48,905 bases of DNA from DASQGA01 sp038209555 (GCA_038209555.1 JBBQXP010000005.1:1-48905), one strand, 5' to 3'. Positions 1 through 8,610 are shown, numbered from the stretch's first letter. Made by a program: numbers and translations. The notes: generated by a model not told the origin, from the sequence alone.

Positions 1-105
1 GACGTGCCGCGAGGTTTCAGCCGAGTAGCGTGAGAAAGAACATGGTCAAGGACCGTGAAACGACGCGCACGGGCAGGTGTGGTCCTGCCTGAAGAAAGGG
101 GGCTC

Positions 106-867
106 GTGACCGGGGTCGACATGACGATTCCCGACGTCGTCGGAGCGGTGGGTCGAACCTCGGAGACCCGACTCGAGCTCTGGGCCGGGTTCCTCGACCG
201 GATCACCGCGCGCAAGGTCGCCGAGATAGGTGTCTACCGCGGCGCCTTCGCGGCCCGCGTGCTGGCCAACTGTCCGGCGATCGAGACGTACTACATGATC
301 GATCCGTGGCGGCATCTCGAAGGATGGAACAAGCCCGCCAACTACGACGACGCCACCTTCCAGCGGTTCTTCGAGGAAGCCATGGACAAGACTCAGGACC
401 ACGAGCGCCAGCGCGTGGTCCTGCGCGGGCGCACGACCGAGGTCATCGACCGGATCCCCGACGGCAGCCTCGACTTCGCCTACATCGACGGCGACCACAC
501 CTTGCGCGGCATCACCGTAGATCTGTGCCGGGTATATGCGAAGGTCTGCGACGGTGGCTGGATTGGCGGAGACGACTTCTCGCGATCCATCTGGCAGCAC
601 GGTCCCAAGTTCGAGCCCACGCTGGTGTTCCCGTTCGCGGTCTACTTTGCCGAGGCAACAGGGCTGCGCATCTACGGGCTCCCCCACGCCCAGTTTCTGA
701 TCGAGAAGCGGCCCGACGAGGGGTTTGCGTTCGTCGACCTCACCGGCAAGTATCGACGCGTCGACCTCCTCGGCGCGATCACGTCTCAGCGGGTTCCATC
801 GAGCGCCCACGTCATCGCTACGCGCTTTCGGCGTCGCCTGAGGCGTGCATGGCAGCATGCGAGATAG
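106..867 (+). CDS. class I SAM-dependent methyltransferase-like protein
   Basis: Protein of about 253 residues with a Rossmann-type methyltransferase look. The segment KVAEIGVYRGAFAARVL resembles motif I (E-x-G-x-x-x-G), and LDFAYIDGDH is the conserved acidic strand of Methyltransf_24-like enzymes, followed by GGWIGGDD. No specific substrate can be named. The start is uncertain. GTG at 106 has AAAGG at 95-99 six bases upstream; GTG at 55 and ATG at 121 are in-frame alternatives. The C-terminus is rich in Arg (RFRRRLRRAW). It stands alone, with no partner gene in the window. I am fairly sure it is a real gene and moderately sure of the family. Confidence 0.75.
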   Translation: MTGVDMTIPDVVGAVGRTSETRLELWAGFLDRITARKVAEIGVYRGAFAARVLANCPAIETYYMIDPWRHLEGWNKPANYDDATFQRFFEEAMDKTQDHERQRVVLRGRTTEVIDRIPDGSLDFAYIDGDHTLRGITVDLCRVYAKVCDGGWIGGDDFSRSIWQHGPKFEPTLVFPFAVYFAEATGLRIYGLPHAQFLIEKRPDEGFAFVDLTGKYRRVDLLGAITSQRVPSSAHVIATRFRRRLRRAWQHAR

Positions 868-1058
868 CAGGCATGGACCTCACGCGGCGCAGGTCGTAAG
901 GGAGCCGGGCGCTACTCAACCCGACTTGCTCACGCCGTGTCGGGCTCACCTCTCTGGGGGAGGGAGATGAGCGGGCTCTCGGTATAGGTTCGAGCAAGAG
1001 CATTTTGCGGTAGCGATGCATCGGGCGGATCCGATGACGAACGGGCAACACCTGCGGC

Positions 1059-1274
1059 ATGAGACTACGAACCGGCGACCCAACCCTGCTCGACGACCTG
1101 CGTGCGCACTTCGAGCGCTCTGGCTTCGTCGTTGAAAACACGGGCGACGCTGACCTCGACGTACGGCGGCCAGATGCTCCGAGCCCCGAGCAGGAGGCTC
1201 GGGAGATCGAAGTGCACCTGAAGGTCTGGCGCCTCATGCAACCGGGCGTCCTGGTCGAGTTGGTCGACCAGTAG
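1059..1274 (+). CDS. small hypothetical protein (71 aa)
   Basis: Short acidic soluble protein starting MRLRTGDPTLLDDLRAHFERSG. The layout (beta-alpha start, then VVENTGDADLDVRRP, then a helix EQEAREIEVHLKVWRLMQPG) looks like a compact folded domain, and I have the impression that similar small proteins are common in actinobacteria. There is no signal peptide, membrane segment or cysteine motif. No clear Shine-Dalgarno sequence precedes ATG 1059. Function unknown. Confidence 0.55.
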   Translation: MRLRTGDPTLLDDLRAHFERSGFVVENTGDADLDVRRPDAPSPEQEAREIEVHLKVWRLMQPGVLVELVDQ

Positions 1275-1398
1275 ACCACTGGACCGTCGGATCGGCCGCG
1301 GGAAACTCGACCAAGGTTGAACTTGCCGCGGAGGTGCCGCGGAAGCTCGACCCACGTGGCAGAGGTGCCCAGAATGGATAGGGCTACCGCCGATTTGA

Positions 1399-2037
1399 TC
1401 AGGTGACACGCGGTCGCGCCGAACCGGTCAGGCGCTGCGAACTGGAGCCCGCCGTCGCCGCGGTCTTCGAGGATCCCCGGTCAGACCAGGAGTAGCGGCG
1501 GCCACCCACATAGGTCGTGCGGTACCACGACTCCGACAGGCGCGAGATCTTCACGACGTCGCCCGTATGGGGCGAATGGACGAAGCGGTCGCGGCCGATG
1601 AAGATCCCCACGTGCGAGAGCCCGTTGAAGAAGACGACGTCGCCAGGCTCGAGATCGCGCTGCAGGACCGCGTGGCCCTGCCCCCAGAGCATCGCCCCGT
1701 TGTGAGGAAGCGGCACGCCGACCCTGCCGTAGACGTACATGACGAAGCCGGAGCAATCGAAGCCCGCGGGACTCGCTCCGCCCCAGCGGTAGGGAAGACC
1801 CAGGTAGTGGAGGGCGATCGTCACGGCCTTCCGGCCGCGCGTAGCCGCCGGCGGGACCGCTGGTTTGGGTTTCGCTTCCAGACCGGCGGTAACGAGTGCA
1901 AGGGCCTCAGCACTGACCGTGTTCGCCACGCCCGGCTCCGGAGTTGCGGTGGAGGGGTCGTTCGCCGCGGCTCCCACCGAGGGGAGAGCAAGCAGCAGGA
2001 CCAGCACAGCGATGATGAGGGGGAGGCGAAGGCGCAT
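1399..2037 (-). CDS. secreted NlpC/P60 (C40) peptidoglycan endopeptidase
   Basis: Predicted to cleave peptide stems of peptidoglycan outside the cell. Residues 1-25 form a signal peptide (MRLRLPLIIAVLVLLLALPS followed by an Ala-rich cleavage region). A low-complexity Pro/Ala linker runs to about residue 70, then the C40 domain. The catalytic Cys95 lies in GFDCSGF, His142 in SHVGIFIG and the third polar residue His154 in RFVHSPHTG, so the active site is intact. At 212 residues it has only the catalytic domain and no SH3 or coiled-coil region. It is transcribed alone and divergently from the GntR regulator, with about 380 bases between them. Confidence 0.9.
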   Translation of the reverse strand: MRLRLPLIIAVLVLLLALPSVGAAANDPSTATPEPGVANTVSAEALALVTAGLEAKPKPAVPPAATRGRKAVTIALHYLGLPYRWGGASPAGFDCSGFVMYVYGRVGVPLPHNGAMLWGQGHAVLQRDLEPGDVVFFNGLSHVGIFIGRDRFVHSPHTGDVVKISRLSESWYRTTYVGGRRYSWSDRGSSKTAATAGSSSQRLTGSARPRVT

Positions 2038-2418
2038 GGCAAAGCGAGGACCCCGGGGTGAAGGGCCCTATTTCGGCCGGGAGCGGGCGAAGCTTTGACT
2101 GGATCTGGCTACGTACTTACTAGGCCTAGCGAACGACTAAGGGAAAGGGTCTCAGCGAATCGCCTCGGCCTATCCGGTCACGGTAGCGCGTGTCACTGCT
2201 TACGGCGCCCCAGAACGGGTGAAGAAGAAAAGGCCCGGGAAACCGCCAACGTGGGTGCAACGCACTCGCCCACTGCAGCCCTGGACAAATCGCGCCAGGC
2301 GGCCTCAAGTCCCTGACGCGAGCGCGACCGCGCTAATCGGCGGGCCCGCGGTGACCGTGGCCACGACCGTGCCCGGTCAAAACCTGCGCGTCAGCTTCGA
2401 CGGGCAGCGGCGCGGATC
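2038..2418. other. gene-free divergent intergenic region
   Basis: About 380 bases separate the NlpC/P60 gene and the GntR regulator. I see no convincing coding sequence. A perfect 10-base palindrome CTAGGCCTAG lies at 2120-2129, upstream of the peptidase gene, and could be an operator. I looked for c-di-AMP and TPP riboswitch signatures on the minus strand and did not find the conserved cores. Nothing else recognised. Confidence 0.5.
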
Positions 2419-3171
2419 TTGCCAAGTGAATACGAGTCACTGTACGCTGCTGTCCGTTTGTCGGACAAGCTGACACTCGGCCCTATCGAGCGCCGCAAGA
2501 CGTACGACCTCGTGGCGGAAAGGTTGACGGGCGAGATCATCTCTCGCCGCCTCAGCCCGGGAGACGTTCTTCCTCCCGAGCGCGAGCTGGTCGAGTCGTA
2601 CGGCGTTGGACGATCCTCCGTTCGCGAGGCGCTGCGGATCCTCGAATCGAGGGGCCTCATCGAGAGCGCGAACGGCACCTTCACGGTGGGCGCGCTTCGT
2701 AATCCCCTCGACCATTCACTCGACTTCCTTCTGGCCTCGGAGGAGGCGGACTACAGTGAGCTCTTCGAGGTGAGGCGCATCCTCGAAGGGGAAGCTGCAG
2801 CGCTTGCCGCTTCGCGCCGCCTGGATGCGGAGATCGACCGGATGGGCGCCGAGGTGGAAGCAATGGAGGCGGGTCTGGGCTCCGAGGAGGAGTTCATCAC
2901 CGCCGATCTTCGCTTCCATCTCACAGTTGCGGAGGCGAGCAGAAATCGCCTCATCGCGCACCTCATGCACGCGATCCGCTCCCTCCTGCAACGCTCGCTC
3001 TCGTCCAGCTACCACATCGAGGGGAGCCCCGAGCGTGCGGTCGAGATGCACCTCCTCATCCTCGAAGCGATCGCCGCCCACCAGCCCGAGGAAGCCCGCC
3101 AGCTGATGCAGGAGCATGTCTCGCGCGTCGAGCGCGACACCACTCAGGGCACCAGGAAGGCTCGCACATGA
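2419..3171 (+). CDS. FadR-family (GntR/FCD) transcriptional regulator
   Basis: Winged helix-turn-helix repressor probably controlling the downstream catabolic genes. The HTH spans roughly residues 29-90, with the diagnostic GDVLPPERELVESYGVGRSSVREAL. The FCD ligand domain spans about 114-240 and keeps the metal-site pattern: Asp and His in DLRFHLTVAEASRN, His in EMHLLILEAIAAH and His in QEHV. Residues before IERRKTYD are atypical. The TTG at 2419 overlaps a possible promoter, so the true start may be TTG 2458 or CTG 2470, next to or within the operator palindrome. The stop overlaps the next ATG by four bases (ATGA), which couples it to the dehydrogenase gene. An organic acid effector is likely but unidentified. 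Confidence 0.88.
   Translation: MPSEYESLYAAVRLSDKLTLGPIERRKTYDLVAERLTGEIISRRLSPGDVLPPERELVESYGVGRSSVREALRILESRGLIESANGTFTVGALRNPLDHSLDFLLASEEADYSELFEVRRILEGEAAALAASRRLDAEIDRMGAEVEAMEAGLGSEEEFITADLRFHLTVAEASRNRLIAHLMHAIRSLLQRSLSSSYHIEGSPERAVEMHLLILEAIAAHQPEEARQLMQEHVSRVERDTTQGTRKART
2458..2468. promoter_or_regulatory. FadR/GntR-type operator
   Basis: TTGTCGGACAA is a perfect 11-base palindrome fitting the FadR-subfamily operator pattern TNGTNNNACNA. It is nested in a longer repeat, TGTCCG-N5-CGGACA, at 2451-2467. A possible promoter precedes it (TTGCCA at 2419-2424, 18-base spacer, TACGCT at 2443-2448), which would place the operator over the transcription start. Autoregulation by the adjacent GntR protein is the natural inference. 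Confidence 0.6.
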
Positions 3172-4064
3172 CCGCGAAGCTCGGTTTCGTCGGTCTGGGC
3201 GTCATGGGTGGGGGGATCGCCCGGCGCCTGCTGGAAGCCGGGCACGAGGTCCATGGCTACAACCGCACCCGCGAGAAGGCTCGCCCTCTCGAAGAGCTCG
3301 CACTCGTTCTCGAGGAGAGTCCGCGCGCGGTTGCCGAGTCGGCGGATGTCGTTCTGAGCATGGTCACCAACGTCGCGGCGCTGCGGGCCGTGGCGGAGGG
3401 CGACGAAGGCATTCTTGCCGGGCTCGCGCCGGGCAAGATCTGGATCGACATGACCACGGCGGCGCCGAGCGTGAGTCGCGAGCTCGCCGCGAAAGCCCGG
3501 GACCGTGGCGCGGACATGGTCGATGCCCCCGTCTCGGGAAGTGTGAGCACGCTCGAGGAAGGTCGTCTCTCGATCATGGTCGGAGGGCGACCCGAGACGT
3601 TCGCGCAAGTCGAGCCGATTCTGAAGGACGTCGGCCCCAAGGTGACGCTTGTGGGCGACAACGGGCAGGCACTGCTTCTGAAGATCGCAATCAACCTGAG
3701 CTTGCAGGTGCAGATGGTGGCCTTCTCGGAAGGCCTCTTGCTTGCCGAGAAGGACGGCATCGACCGCGAGGTTGCGCTCGACGTGATGCTCTCCAGCGTG
3801 ATCGCCTCGCCGATGCTGAAGTACCGCGCCCCCTTCGTGCTCGAGCAGCCCGAGGAAGCATGGTTCAACGTGAACATGATGCAGAAGGACATGCTCCTGG
3901 CACTCGACCTCGGCCGGGAGCTCGACGTCCCCATGCCGACGACTGCGATCTCCAACGAGTTGCTGACCGCGGCACGAGGAATGGGCCTCGCACACCACGA
4001 CTTCGCCGTCGTCTTCGAGGTGCTAGCGCGCATGGCCGGCGTGCCGGAGAGGCAGCCCTCATGA
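3168..4064 (+). CDS. 3-hydroxyisobutyrate dehydrogenase-family NAD(P)-dependent oxidoreductase
   Basis: Beta-hydroxyacid dehydrogenase of 298 residues, the normal family length. The Rossmann motif is at the N-terminus (GFVGLGVMGGGIARRLLEAG), followed by the substrate-binding motif DAPVSGS and the catalytic Lys172 in LLLKIAINLSLQ. Family members reduce or oxidise 3-hydroxyisobutyrate, tartronate semialdehyde or similar compounds, and the substrate here cannot be fixed by sequence. The gene overlaps both neighbours by ATGA and sits between the regulator and the 2-oxoacid dehydrogenase genes, so it probably acts in the same catabolic route. Confidence 0.9.
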   Translation: MTAKLGFVGLGVMGGGIARRLLEAGHEVHGYNRTREKARPLEELALVLEESPRAVAESADVVLSMVTNVAALRAVAEGDEGILAGLAPGKIWIDMTTAAPSVSRELAAKARDRGADMVDAPVSGSVSTLEEGRLSIMVGGRPETFAQVEPILKDVGPKVTLVGDNGQALLLKIAINLSLQVQMVAFSEGLLLAEKDGIDREVALDVMLSSVIASPMLKYRAPFVLEQPEEAWFNVNMMQKDMLLALDLGRELDVPMPTTAISNELLTAARGMGLAHHDFAVVFEVLARMAGVPERQPS

Positions 4065-5047
4065 GCACGGCCGAGACTCGCCCTGCGGAGATCTCCCCGG
4101 AGCTCGCGCTGCGGATGTACGAGCAAATGCAGCGCATCCGGACGTTCGAGGAGCACGTGAACGAGCTCTACCGGGGCGCCAAGATGCCCGGGCTGGCCCA
4201 TCTGTACATCGGCGAAGAGGCAGTCGCCGTTGGTGTCTGCGAGGCGCTCACGGACGCCGACTACATCACGAGCACGCACCGCGGGCACGGGCATTGTCTG
4301 GCGAAGGGCGCGTCCGTCAAGCGCATGTTCTGCGAGCTTCTCGGCAAGGAGGAGGGCTACTGCCGTGGCAAGGGCGGCTCCATGCACATCGCCGACCACG
4401 AGCATGGGAATCTCGGTGCGAACGCGATCGTAGGTGGCTCGACCGGGATCGCGACCGGGGCCGCCTTCTCCGCGCGGGCCCGCGGGACGGACCAGGTCGC
4501 CGTCTGCTTCTTCGGCGAGGGCGCGCTCGGCCAGGGAGTTCTCTACGAGGTCATGAACATGGCGTCGCTCTGGAAGCTGCCCGTGGTCTACGTCTGCGAG
4601 AACAATCTCTACAACGAGTACACCCATTACTCGGAGACGACCGCCGGCGACATCTCGGCTCGCGCCACCGCGTTCGGCATCCCGGCAGAGGAGGCCGACG
4701 GCCAGGACGTCTACGAGGTCTACGGGGCGACTTCCCGCGCAGTCGCGTCCGCGCGCGCGGGCGAGGGGCCTGGGTTCCTCCTCTTCCATACGTACCGCTA
4801 CCACGGCCACCACGTCGGCGACGTCGATCGCGCGTACTACCGATCGAAGGAAGAAGAGGAACGCTGGCAGGGCGAGCGTGACCCGCTCAGGCTGCACACC
4901 GATCGGCTCGTCGCCGACGGCGTGGACGAGGCGGAGCTCGAGCACGTCGCGACGCGGGTCGCGCAGGAGGTTGCGGATGCGGTCGCGCATGCGATCGAGG
5001 CGCCCTATCCCGATCCGAGCGAGGTGATCAAGCACGTCTACGCCTAG
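4061..5047 (+). CDS. 2-oxoacid dehydrogenase E1 alpha subunit (acetoin/pyruvate dehydrogenase type)
   Basis: Thiamine-diphosphate-dependent E1 alpha chain, 328 residues. ATG 4061 overlaps the previous stop. Conserved parts include RIRTFEEHVNELY, the active-site loop THRGHGHCLAKG, KGGSMHI, and the ThDP/Mg motif around G152-E153-G154 (FFGEGALGQG) ending in ENN (CENNLYNEYT). The usual GDG is GEG here, a tolerated variant of the Mg ligand region. RYHGHHVGD lies in the C-terminal part. Length and the absence of an extra N-terminal arm fit the acetoin dehydrogenase or small PDH subtype. It would work with the E1 beta and E2 genes downstream; the E3 gene is not nearby. Confidence 0.92.
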   Translation: MSTAETRPAEISPELALRMYEQMQRIRTFEEHVNELYRGAKMPGLAHLYIGEEAVAVGVCEALTDADYITSTHRGHGHCLAKGASVKRMFCELLGKEEGYCRGKGGSMHIADHEHGNLGANAIVGGSTGIATGAAFSARARGTDQVAVCFFGEGALGQGVLYEVMNMASLWKLPVVYVCENNLYNEYTHYSETTAGDISARATAFGIPAEEADGQDVYEVYGATSRAVASARAGEGPGFLLFHTYRYHGHHVGDVDRAYYRSKEEEERWQGERDPLRLHTDRLVADGVDEAELEHVATRVAQEVADAVAHAIEAPYPDPSEVIKHVYA

Positions 5048-5062
5048 CCTCAAGGCGCTCCC

Positions 5063-5081
5063 GAAGGAGCACTCCGGAACG
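5063..5081 (+). promoter_or_regulatory. Shine-Dalgarno and apparent ACG start of E1 beta
   Basis: GAAGGAG at 5063-5069 lies nine bases before ACG at 5079-5081. The open frame from 5028 to 5156 contains no ATG, GTG, TTG or CTG, yet from ACG onward it encodes a typical E1 beta N-terminus, REISLAQAVNEALAEEL. The site therefore either uses ACG for initiation or carries an ATG-to-ACG change. Confidence 0.65.
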
Positions 5082-6059
5082 CGGGAGATCTCGCTCGCGC
5101 AGGCAGTCAACGAAGCTCTCGCGGAGGAACTTCGCCGCGACCCGACCGTCTTCATCATGGGCGAGGACGTGGCGGAGGCCGGGACGCCATTCAAGGTCAT
5201 GTCCGGACTCGTCGAGGAGTTCGGCCCGGAGCGCGTGATCGACTCGCCGATCTCCGAGGCGGGTATCTCGGGCATCGGGCTCGGCGCCGCAATGACCGGC
5301 ATGAGACCGGTCGTCGACATCATGTTCGGGGACTTTCTGACGCTCGTCATGGACCAGGTCGCAAACCAGGCGGCCAAGATCCACTACATGTCGGGTGGGA
5401 GACTGAAGGCCCCCCTCACGATCCGGACGACTTTGGGAGCGACTCGTCGCTCTGCCGCCCAGCACAGTCAAAGTCTCCACGCCTGGGTTGCGCACGTCCC
5501 TGGGCTCAAAGTTGCCGTCCCTTCAACCCCCTACGACGCCAAGGGTCTGCTCAAGTCGGCCATCCGGGACGACAACCCGGTCGTCTTCTTCGAGGACAAG
5601 ATGATGTTCGCGACCAAGGGGCCGGTGCCGGAGGAGGAGTACACGCTGCCCCTGGGCGTCGCCGACGTGAAGCGGGAGGGGGAGGATTTGACGATCGTCG
5701 CGACGAGCTCCATGGTGTACGTCGCGCTCGAGGCGGCGGAACTCCTGGAACAGGAAGGAATCAGTGCCGAAGTCGTCGATCCCCGTACGCTCGTGCCGCT
5801 CGACCGGGAGACGCTCGTCGCATCGGTCACCAAGACCGGGCGCGCGCTCGTGGTCGACGAGGGGCACACGAGCTACGGCGTCTCGGCCGAGCTGGCCGCC
5901 GTCCTTGCGGACGAGGCGTTCTGGCATCTCGACGCTCCGGTCAAACGCCTGGCCGCGCTGGATGTCCCGATCCCCTTCTCGCCGGTTCTCGAGGATCAAA
6001 CGGTGCCGTCCCCGGAACGGGTGCTCGAAGTGGCCAAGGCCCTGGTGGGAAAGGCATAG
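5079..6059 (+). CDS. 2-oxoacid dehydrogenase E1 beta subunit, apparent ACG start
   Basis: E1 beta chain, 326 residues when read from ACG 5079. Homologous protein clearly begins before the first in-frame ATG (5157): REISLAQAVNEALAEEL followed by RRDPTVFIMGEDV is the standard N-terminus. The transketolase Pyr domain follows (GEDVAEAG, DSPISEAGISGIGLGAAM, the His-containing AAQHSQSLHAWVAHVPGLKV), then the C-terminal domain with VDPRTLVPLD and VVDEGHTSYG. Starting at 5157 would remove a strand and helix of the fold. A 31-base gap with a good Shine-Dalgarno sequence separates it from E1 alpha. Pairs with E1 alpha in an alpha2beta2 decarboxylase. The family is certain; the start is unusual. Confidence 0.88.
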   Translation, partial: TREISLAQAVNEALAEELRRDPTVFIMGEDVAEAGTPFKVMSGLVEEFGPERVIDSPISEAGISGIGLGAAMTGMRPVVDIMFGDFLTLVMDQVANQAAKIHYMSGGRLKAPLTIRTTLGATRRSAAQHSQSLHAWVAHVPGLKVAVPSTPYDAKGLLKSAIRDDNPVVFFEDKMMFATKGPVPEEEYTLPLGVADVKREGEDLTIVATSSMVYVALEAAELLEQEGISAEVVDPRTLVPLDRETLVASVTKTGRALVVDEGHTSYGVSAELAAVLADEAFWHLDAPVKRLAALDVPIPFSPVLEDQTVPSPERVLEVAKALVGKA

Positions 6060-6060
6060 C

Positions 6061-7413
6061 GTGGCACTGAAGACCTTCGGCACGATGGCGGTGGACTGGG
6101 AGCAGCGGGTCGACTTCGACCGGCTCCGCCGCGACCGCCTTGCCCGTACGAAGCAGCACCTCGCCGACTCCGAGCTCGGCGCACTCCTCTGCTTCGACAT
6201 GGCCAACATCCGCTACATCACGGCCACGCACATCGGCACGTGGGCGATGGACAAGCTGATCCGCTTCTGCCTCCTCCCACAGGGCGACGAGCCGATCATG
6301 TGGGATTTCGGCTCGGCGGCGCGGCACCACAAGCTCTACAACCCGTGGCTTGGAGAGGAGCGCTCGCGGGCCGGCATTTCGACGCTGCGCGGCTCGGTCG
6401 AGGGGCGGGCGGAGGTCGTGGCCGAGAAGATCCGCGTCGAGCTCGAGGCGCGCGGTCTCCTCGGAGAGCCGCTCGGCGTCGACGTCGTCGAGCTACCCGT
6501 GCTCCGCGCCCTCGAGGCGGCCGGGATCACGGTCGTCGACGGACAGGCCCTCATGCAGGACGCCCGTAAGCTCAAGACCGGCGACGAGATCGTTTTGCTG
6601 AACACGGCCTGCGCCATGGTCGATGCCGCGTACGAGGAGCTCTTCCGCGCGATGCGTCCCGGAATGCGCGAAAACGACTGCGTCGCGCTCGTCAACCGCG
6701 TCCTGTACGAGCTCGGCTCGGAGCACGTCGAGGGCGTGAACGCGATCTCGGGCGAGCGGTGCAGCCCACACCCGCACGTCTTCACCGATCGGATGCTGCG
6801 TCCCGGCGACCCTGCCTACTTCGACATCCTCCACGCCTTCAACGGGTACCGGACTTGCTACTACAGGACGTTCGCGGTCGGCAGCGCCTCGCTGGCGCAG
6901 GTGGACGCCTACAAGCGGTGTCGGGACATCCTCGACCACGCGATTTCGATGATCCGGCCAGGGGTGACGACCGCGGAGGTCGTCTCGACGTTCCCCGCGG
7001 CCGAGGAATTCGGGTTTCCGGACGAGGAGGCGGCATTCGCGCTCCAGTACGGGCACGGGGTCGGTCTCTCGATCTGGGAGAAGCCGATCTTCAGCCGCCT
7101 CGTTTCTTTCGATCATCCGGAGACGGTCGAGGTTGGCATGGTCTTCGCGCTCGAGACGTTCTGGCCCGCAGCCGACGGCTGGTCTGCTGCCCGGATCGAG
7201 GAGCAGCTCGTCGTCACCGCCGACGGCTGTGAGGTGATCACCCGCTTCCCGGCCGAGGAGCTGATGGTGGCGGGCGGAGGCCACTACACGGTCGGCGGAC
7301 CGCTCCCCGGTGTCCGGGAGTCCCAGTCGAACCTGAATCGCCTCGAAGGGGGCGGTAGCGTCCAACAAGTCGTGGCTTCCGCGCGCCTCGAGGGAGCGGC
7401 GGTCGATCCCTAG
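6061..7413 (+). CDS. M24 family (prolidase/creatinase-like) protein with one altered metal ligand
   Basis: Pita-bread-fold protein of 450 residues, starting at GTG 6061 just after the E1 beta stop. A creatinase-type N-terminal domain is followed by the M24 domain. Of the five usual metal ligands I see Asp in AYFDILHAF, His in QYGHGVGLSIW, Glu in VFALETF and Glu in ARIEEQLVVT. The second Asp is replaced by Cys in GYRTCYYRTF. Creatinase proper also lacks metal, so a hydrolase acting on a C-N bond without a dimetal centre is possible. It lies between E1 beta and E2, so it belongs to the same operon. Substrate unknown. Confidence 0.85.
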   Translation: MALKTFGTMAVDWEQRVDFDRLRRDRLARTKQHLADSELGALLCFDMANIRYITATHIGTWAMDKLIRFCLLPQGDEPIMWDFGSAARHHKLYNPWLGEERSRAGISTLRGSVEGRAEVVAEKIRVELEARGLLGEPLGVDVVELPVLRALEAAGITVVDGQALMQDARKLKTGDEIVLLNTACAMVDAAYEELFRAMRPGMRENDCVALVNRVLYELGSEHVEGVNAISGERCSPHPHVFTDRMLRPGDPAYFDILHAFNGYRTCYYRTFAVGSASLAQVDAYKRCRDILDHAISMIRPGVTTAEVVSTFPAAEEFGFPDEEAAFALQYGHGVGLSIWEKPIFSRLVSFDHPETVEVGMVFALETFWPAADGWSAARIEEQLVVTADGCEVITRFPAEELMVAGGGHYTVGGPLPGVRESQSNLNRLEGGGSVQQVVASARLEGAAVDP

Positions 7414-8610
7414 ATGGCTACCGACGTGATCATGCCGGCACTGGGGATGGCGCAGGAGACGGGGAAGATCCTCCGCTGGCTGAAGACGGACGGCGACGCG
7501 GTGTCCAAGGGCGAGCCGCTCATGGAGATCGAGACCGACAAGGTCACCGTCGAGGTGGAGGCACCCGCTGACGGCACGATCGCGCTTCGTGCCGCTGAGG
7601 GCGACGAGGTGAGCGTCGGCAAGGCCGTCGCCGTAATCGTGGCGGCCGGTGAGCCTGTACCGGAGCCCGAGGCCGTGGACGCAGCGGCAACGCGCAGCGC
7701 GGAGCCGCAGCCGGTGGCGGACACCAAACCGGAGACGATCGCTGCGACACAGAGCCGGTCCTCCCGCCGGCAGCTGGCCTCCCCCAAGGCAAGGCGGCTC
7801 GCGCAGGAGCACGGGATCGAGCTCGCAGCTGTGGCAGGCAGCGGGCCCCACGGAGCCGTCGTGGCGGCCGACGTCGAGGAACTCGGCGGAAACGGCGCGA
7901 TCGCGGATGCCCCGCCGTCCAGTCTCGAGGCTGGCGAGGAGCTCCCCCTCGGGGCCGTCTGGACGCGGATGGCCGAGCGCATGTCAGAGAGCTGGCGCAC
8001 AGTGCCGCACTTCTTTCTCTTCCGCCAGGTCGAGGCGACCAGGCTGCTCGCCTGGCGCGAAAGTCTGCGCAGCCGGGCCGGCTACAAGGGCGTGACGCAT
8101 ACCGACCTGCTGGTCAAGCTCTGCGCCGCGGCGCTCCGCGAGCACCCGCGTGTGAACGCGTCCTGGCGCGACGGAAAAGTCCTGGCGTCTGCAGGTGTGC
8201 ACGTCGGGATCGCCGTCGCGCTCGACGACGGGCTCGTCGTCCCGGTCGTCCACGACGCGGACCGTCTCGAACTGCACGAGCTCGCCGCCCGCCGAAGGGC
8301 GCTCGTGGAAGCGGCCCGCTCCGGGCGACTCCGCCCGGAGGACGTTTCCGGCGGCACCTTCACCGTCTCGAACCTGGGCATGTACGGCGTCGATGCTTTC
8401 GCCGCGATCGTGAACCCACCTCAGGCAGCGATCCTTGCAGTCGGCCGGATCACGGACCGGGTCATTCCGCTTGCCGGCAAGGCTGAGATCCGCCCCACGC
8501 TCGCCGTGTGCCTCTCATTCGACCATCGCGCAGTGGACGGCGCGCGGGGGGCTCAGTTCCTGGACACGCTTGCCGGCCTGATGGAAGAGCCGGCGGGCCT
8601 GGTGGCATGA
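7414..8610 (+). CDS. dihydrolipoamide acyltransferase (E2) of a 2-oxoacid dehydrogenase complex
   Basis: E2 core subunit, 398 residues, with ATG directly abutting the previous stop. Domains in order: one lipoyl domain (residues about 2-77) with the lipoylated Lys43 in EIETDKVTVE; an Ala/Pro/Glu-rich linker; an E1/E3-binding domain (SPKARRLAQEHGIELAAVAG then GPHGAVVAADV); and the catalytic acyltransferase domain ending in SFDHRAVDGARGAQFL, whose His is catalytic. The single lipoyl domain and length match acetoin- or branched-chain-type E2. Makes acyl-CoA from the acyl group produced by E1alpha/beta. No lipoamide dehydrogenase is encoded here, so the complex must borrow E3 from elsewhere. Confidence 0.93.
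   Translation: MATDVIMPALGMAQETGKILRWLKTDGDAVSKGEPLMEIETDKVTVEVEAPADGTIALRAAEGDEVSVGKAVAVIVAAGEPVPEPEAVDAAATRSAEPQPVADTKPETIAATQSRSSRRQLASPKARRLAQEHGIELAAVAGSGPHGAVVAADVEELGGNGAIADAPPSSLEAGEELPLGAVWTRMAERMSESWRTVPHFFLFRQVEATRLLAWRESLRSRAGYKGVTHTDLLVKLCAAALREHPRVNASWRDGKVLASAGVHVGIAVALDDGLVVPVVHDADRLELHELAARRRALVEAARSGRLRPEDVSGGTFTVSNLGMYGVDAFAAIVNPPQAAILAVGRITDRVIPLAGKAEIRPTLAVCLSFDHRAVDGARGAQFLDTLAGLMEEPAGLVA

Noticed and set aside
920..944. CCCGAC/GTCGGG inverted repeat after the methyltransferase gene as a terminator
   Set aside because: Six-base arms with a 13-base loop and no T-run; common by chance in such GC-rich DNA.
960..1020. GGTTCGAGC resembling a tRNA T-loop
   Set aside because: No acceptor, D-arm or anticodon arm can be paired around it.
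2040..2330. Possible c-di-AMP (ydaO) or TPP riboswitch upstream of the NlpC/P60 gene
   Set aside because: Such peptidases are often under ydaO control, and CTGAGA plus ACCC on the minus strand recall TPP elements, but the conserved ydaO blocks and the second TPP half are absent.
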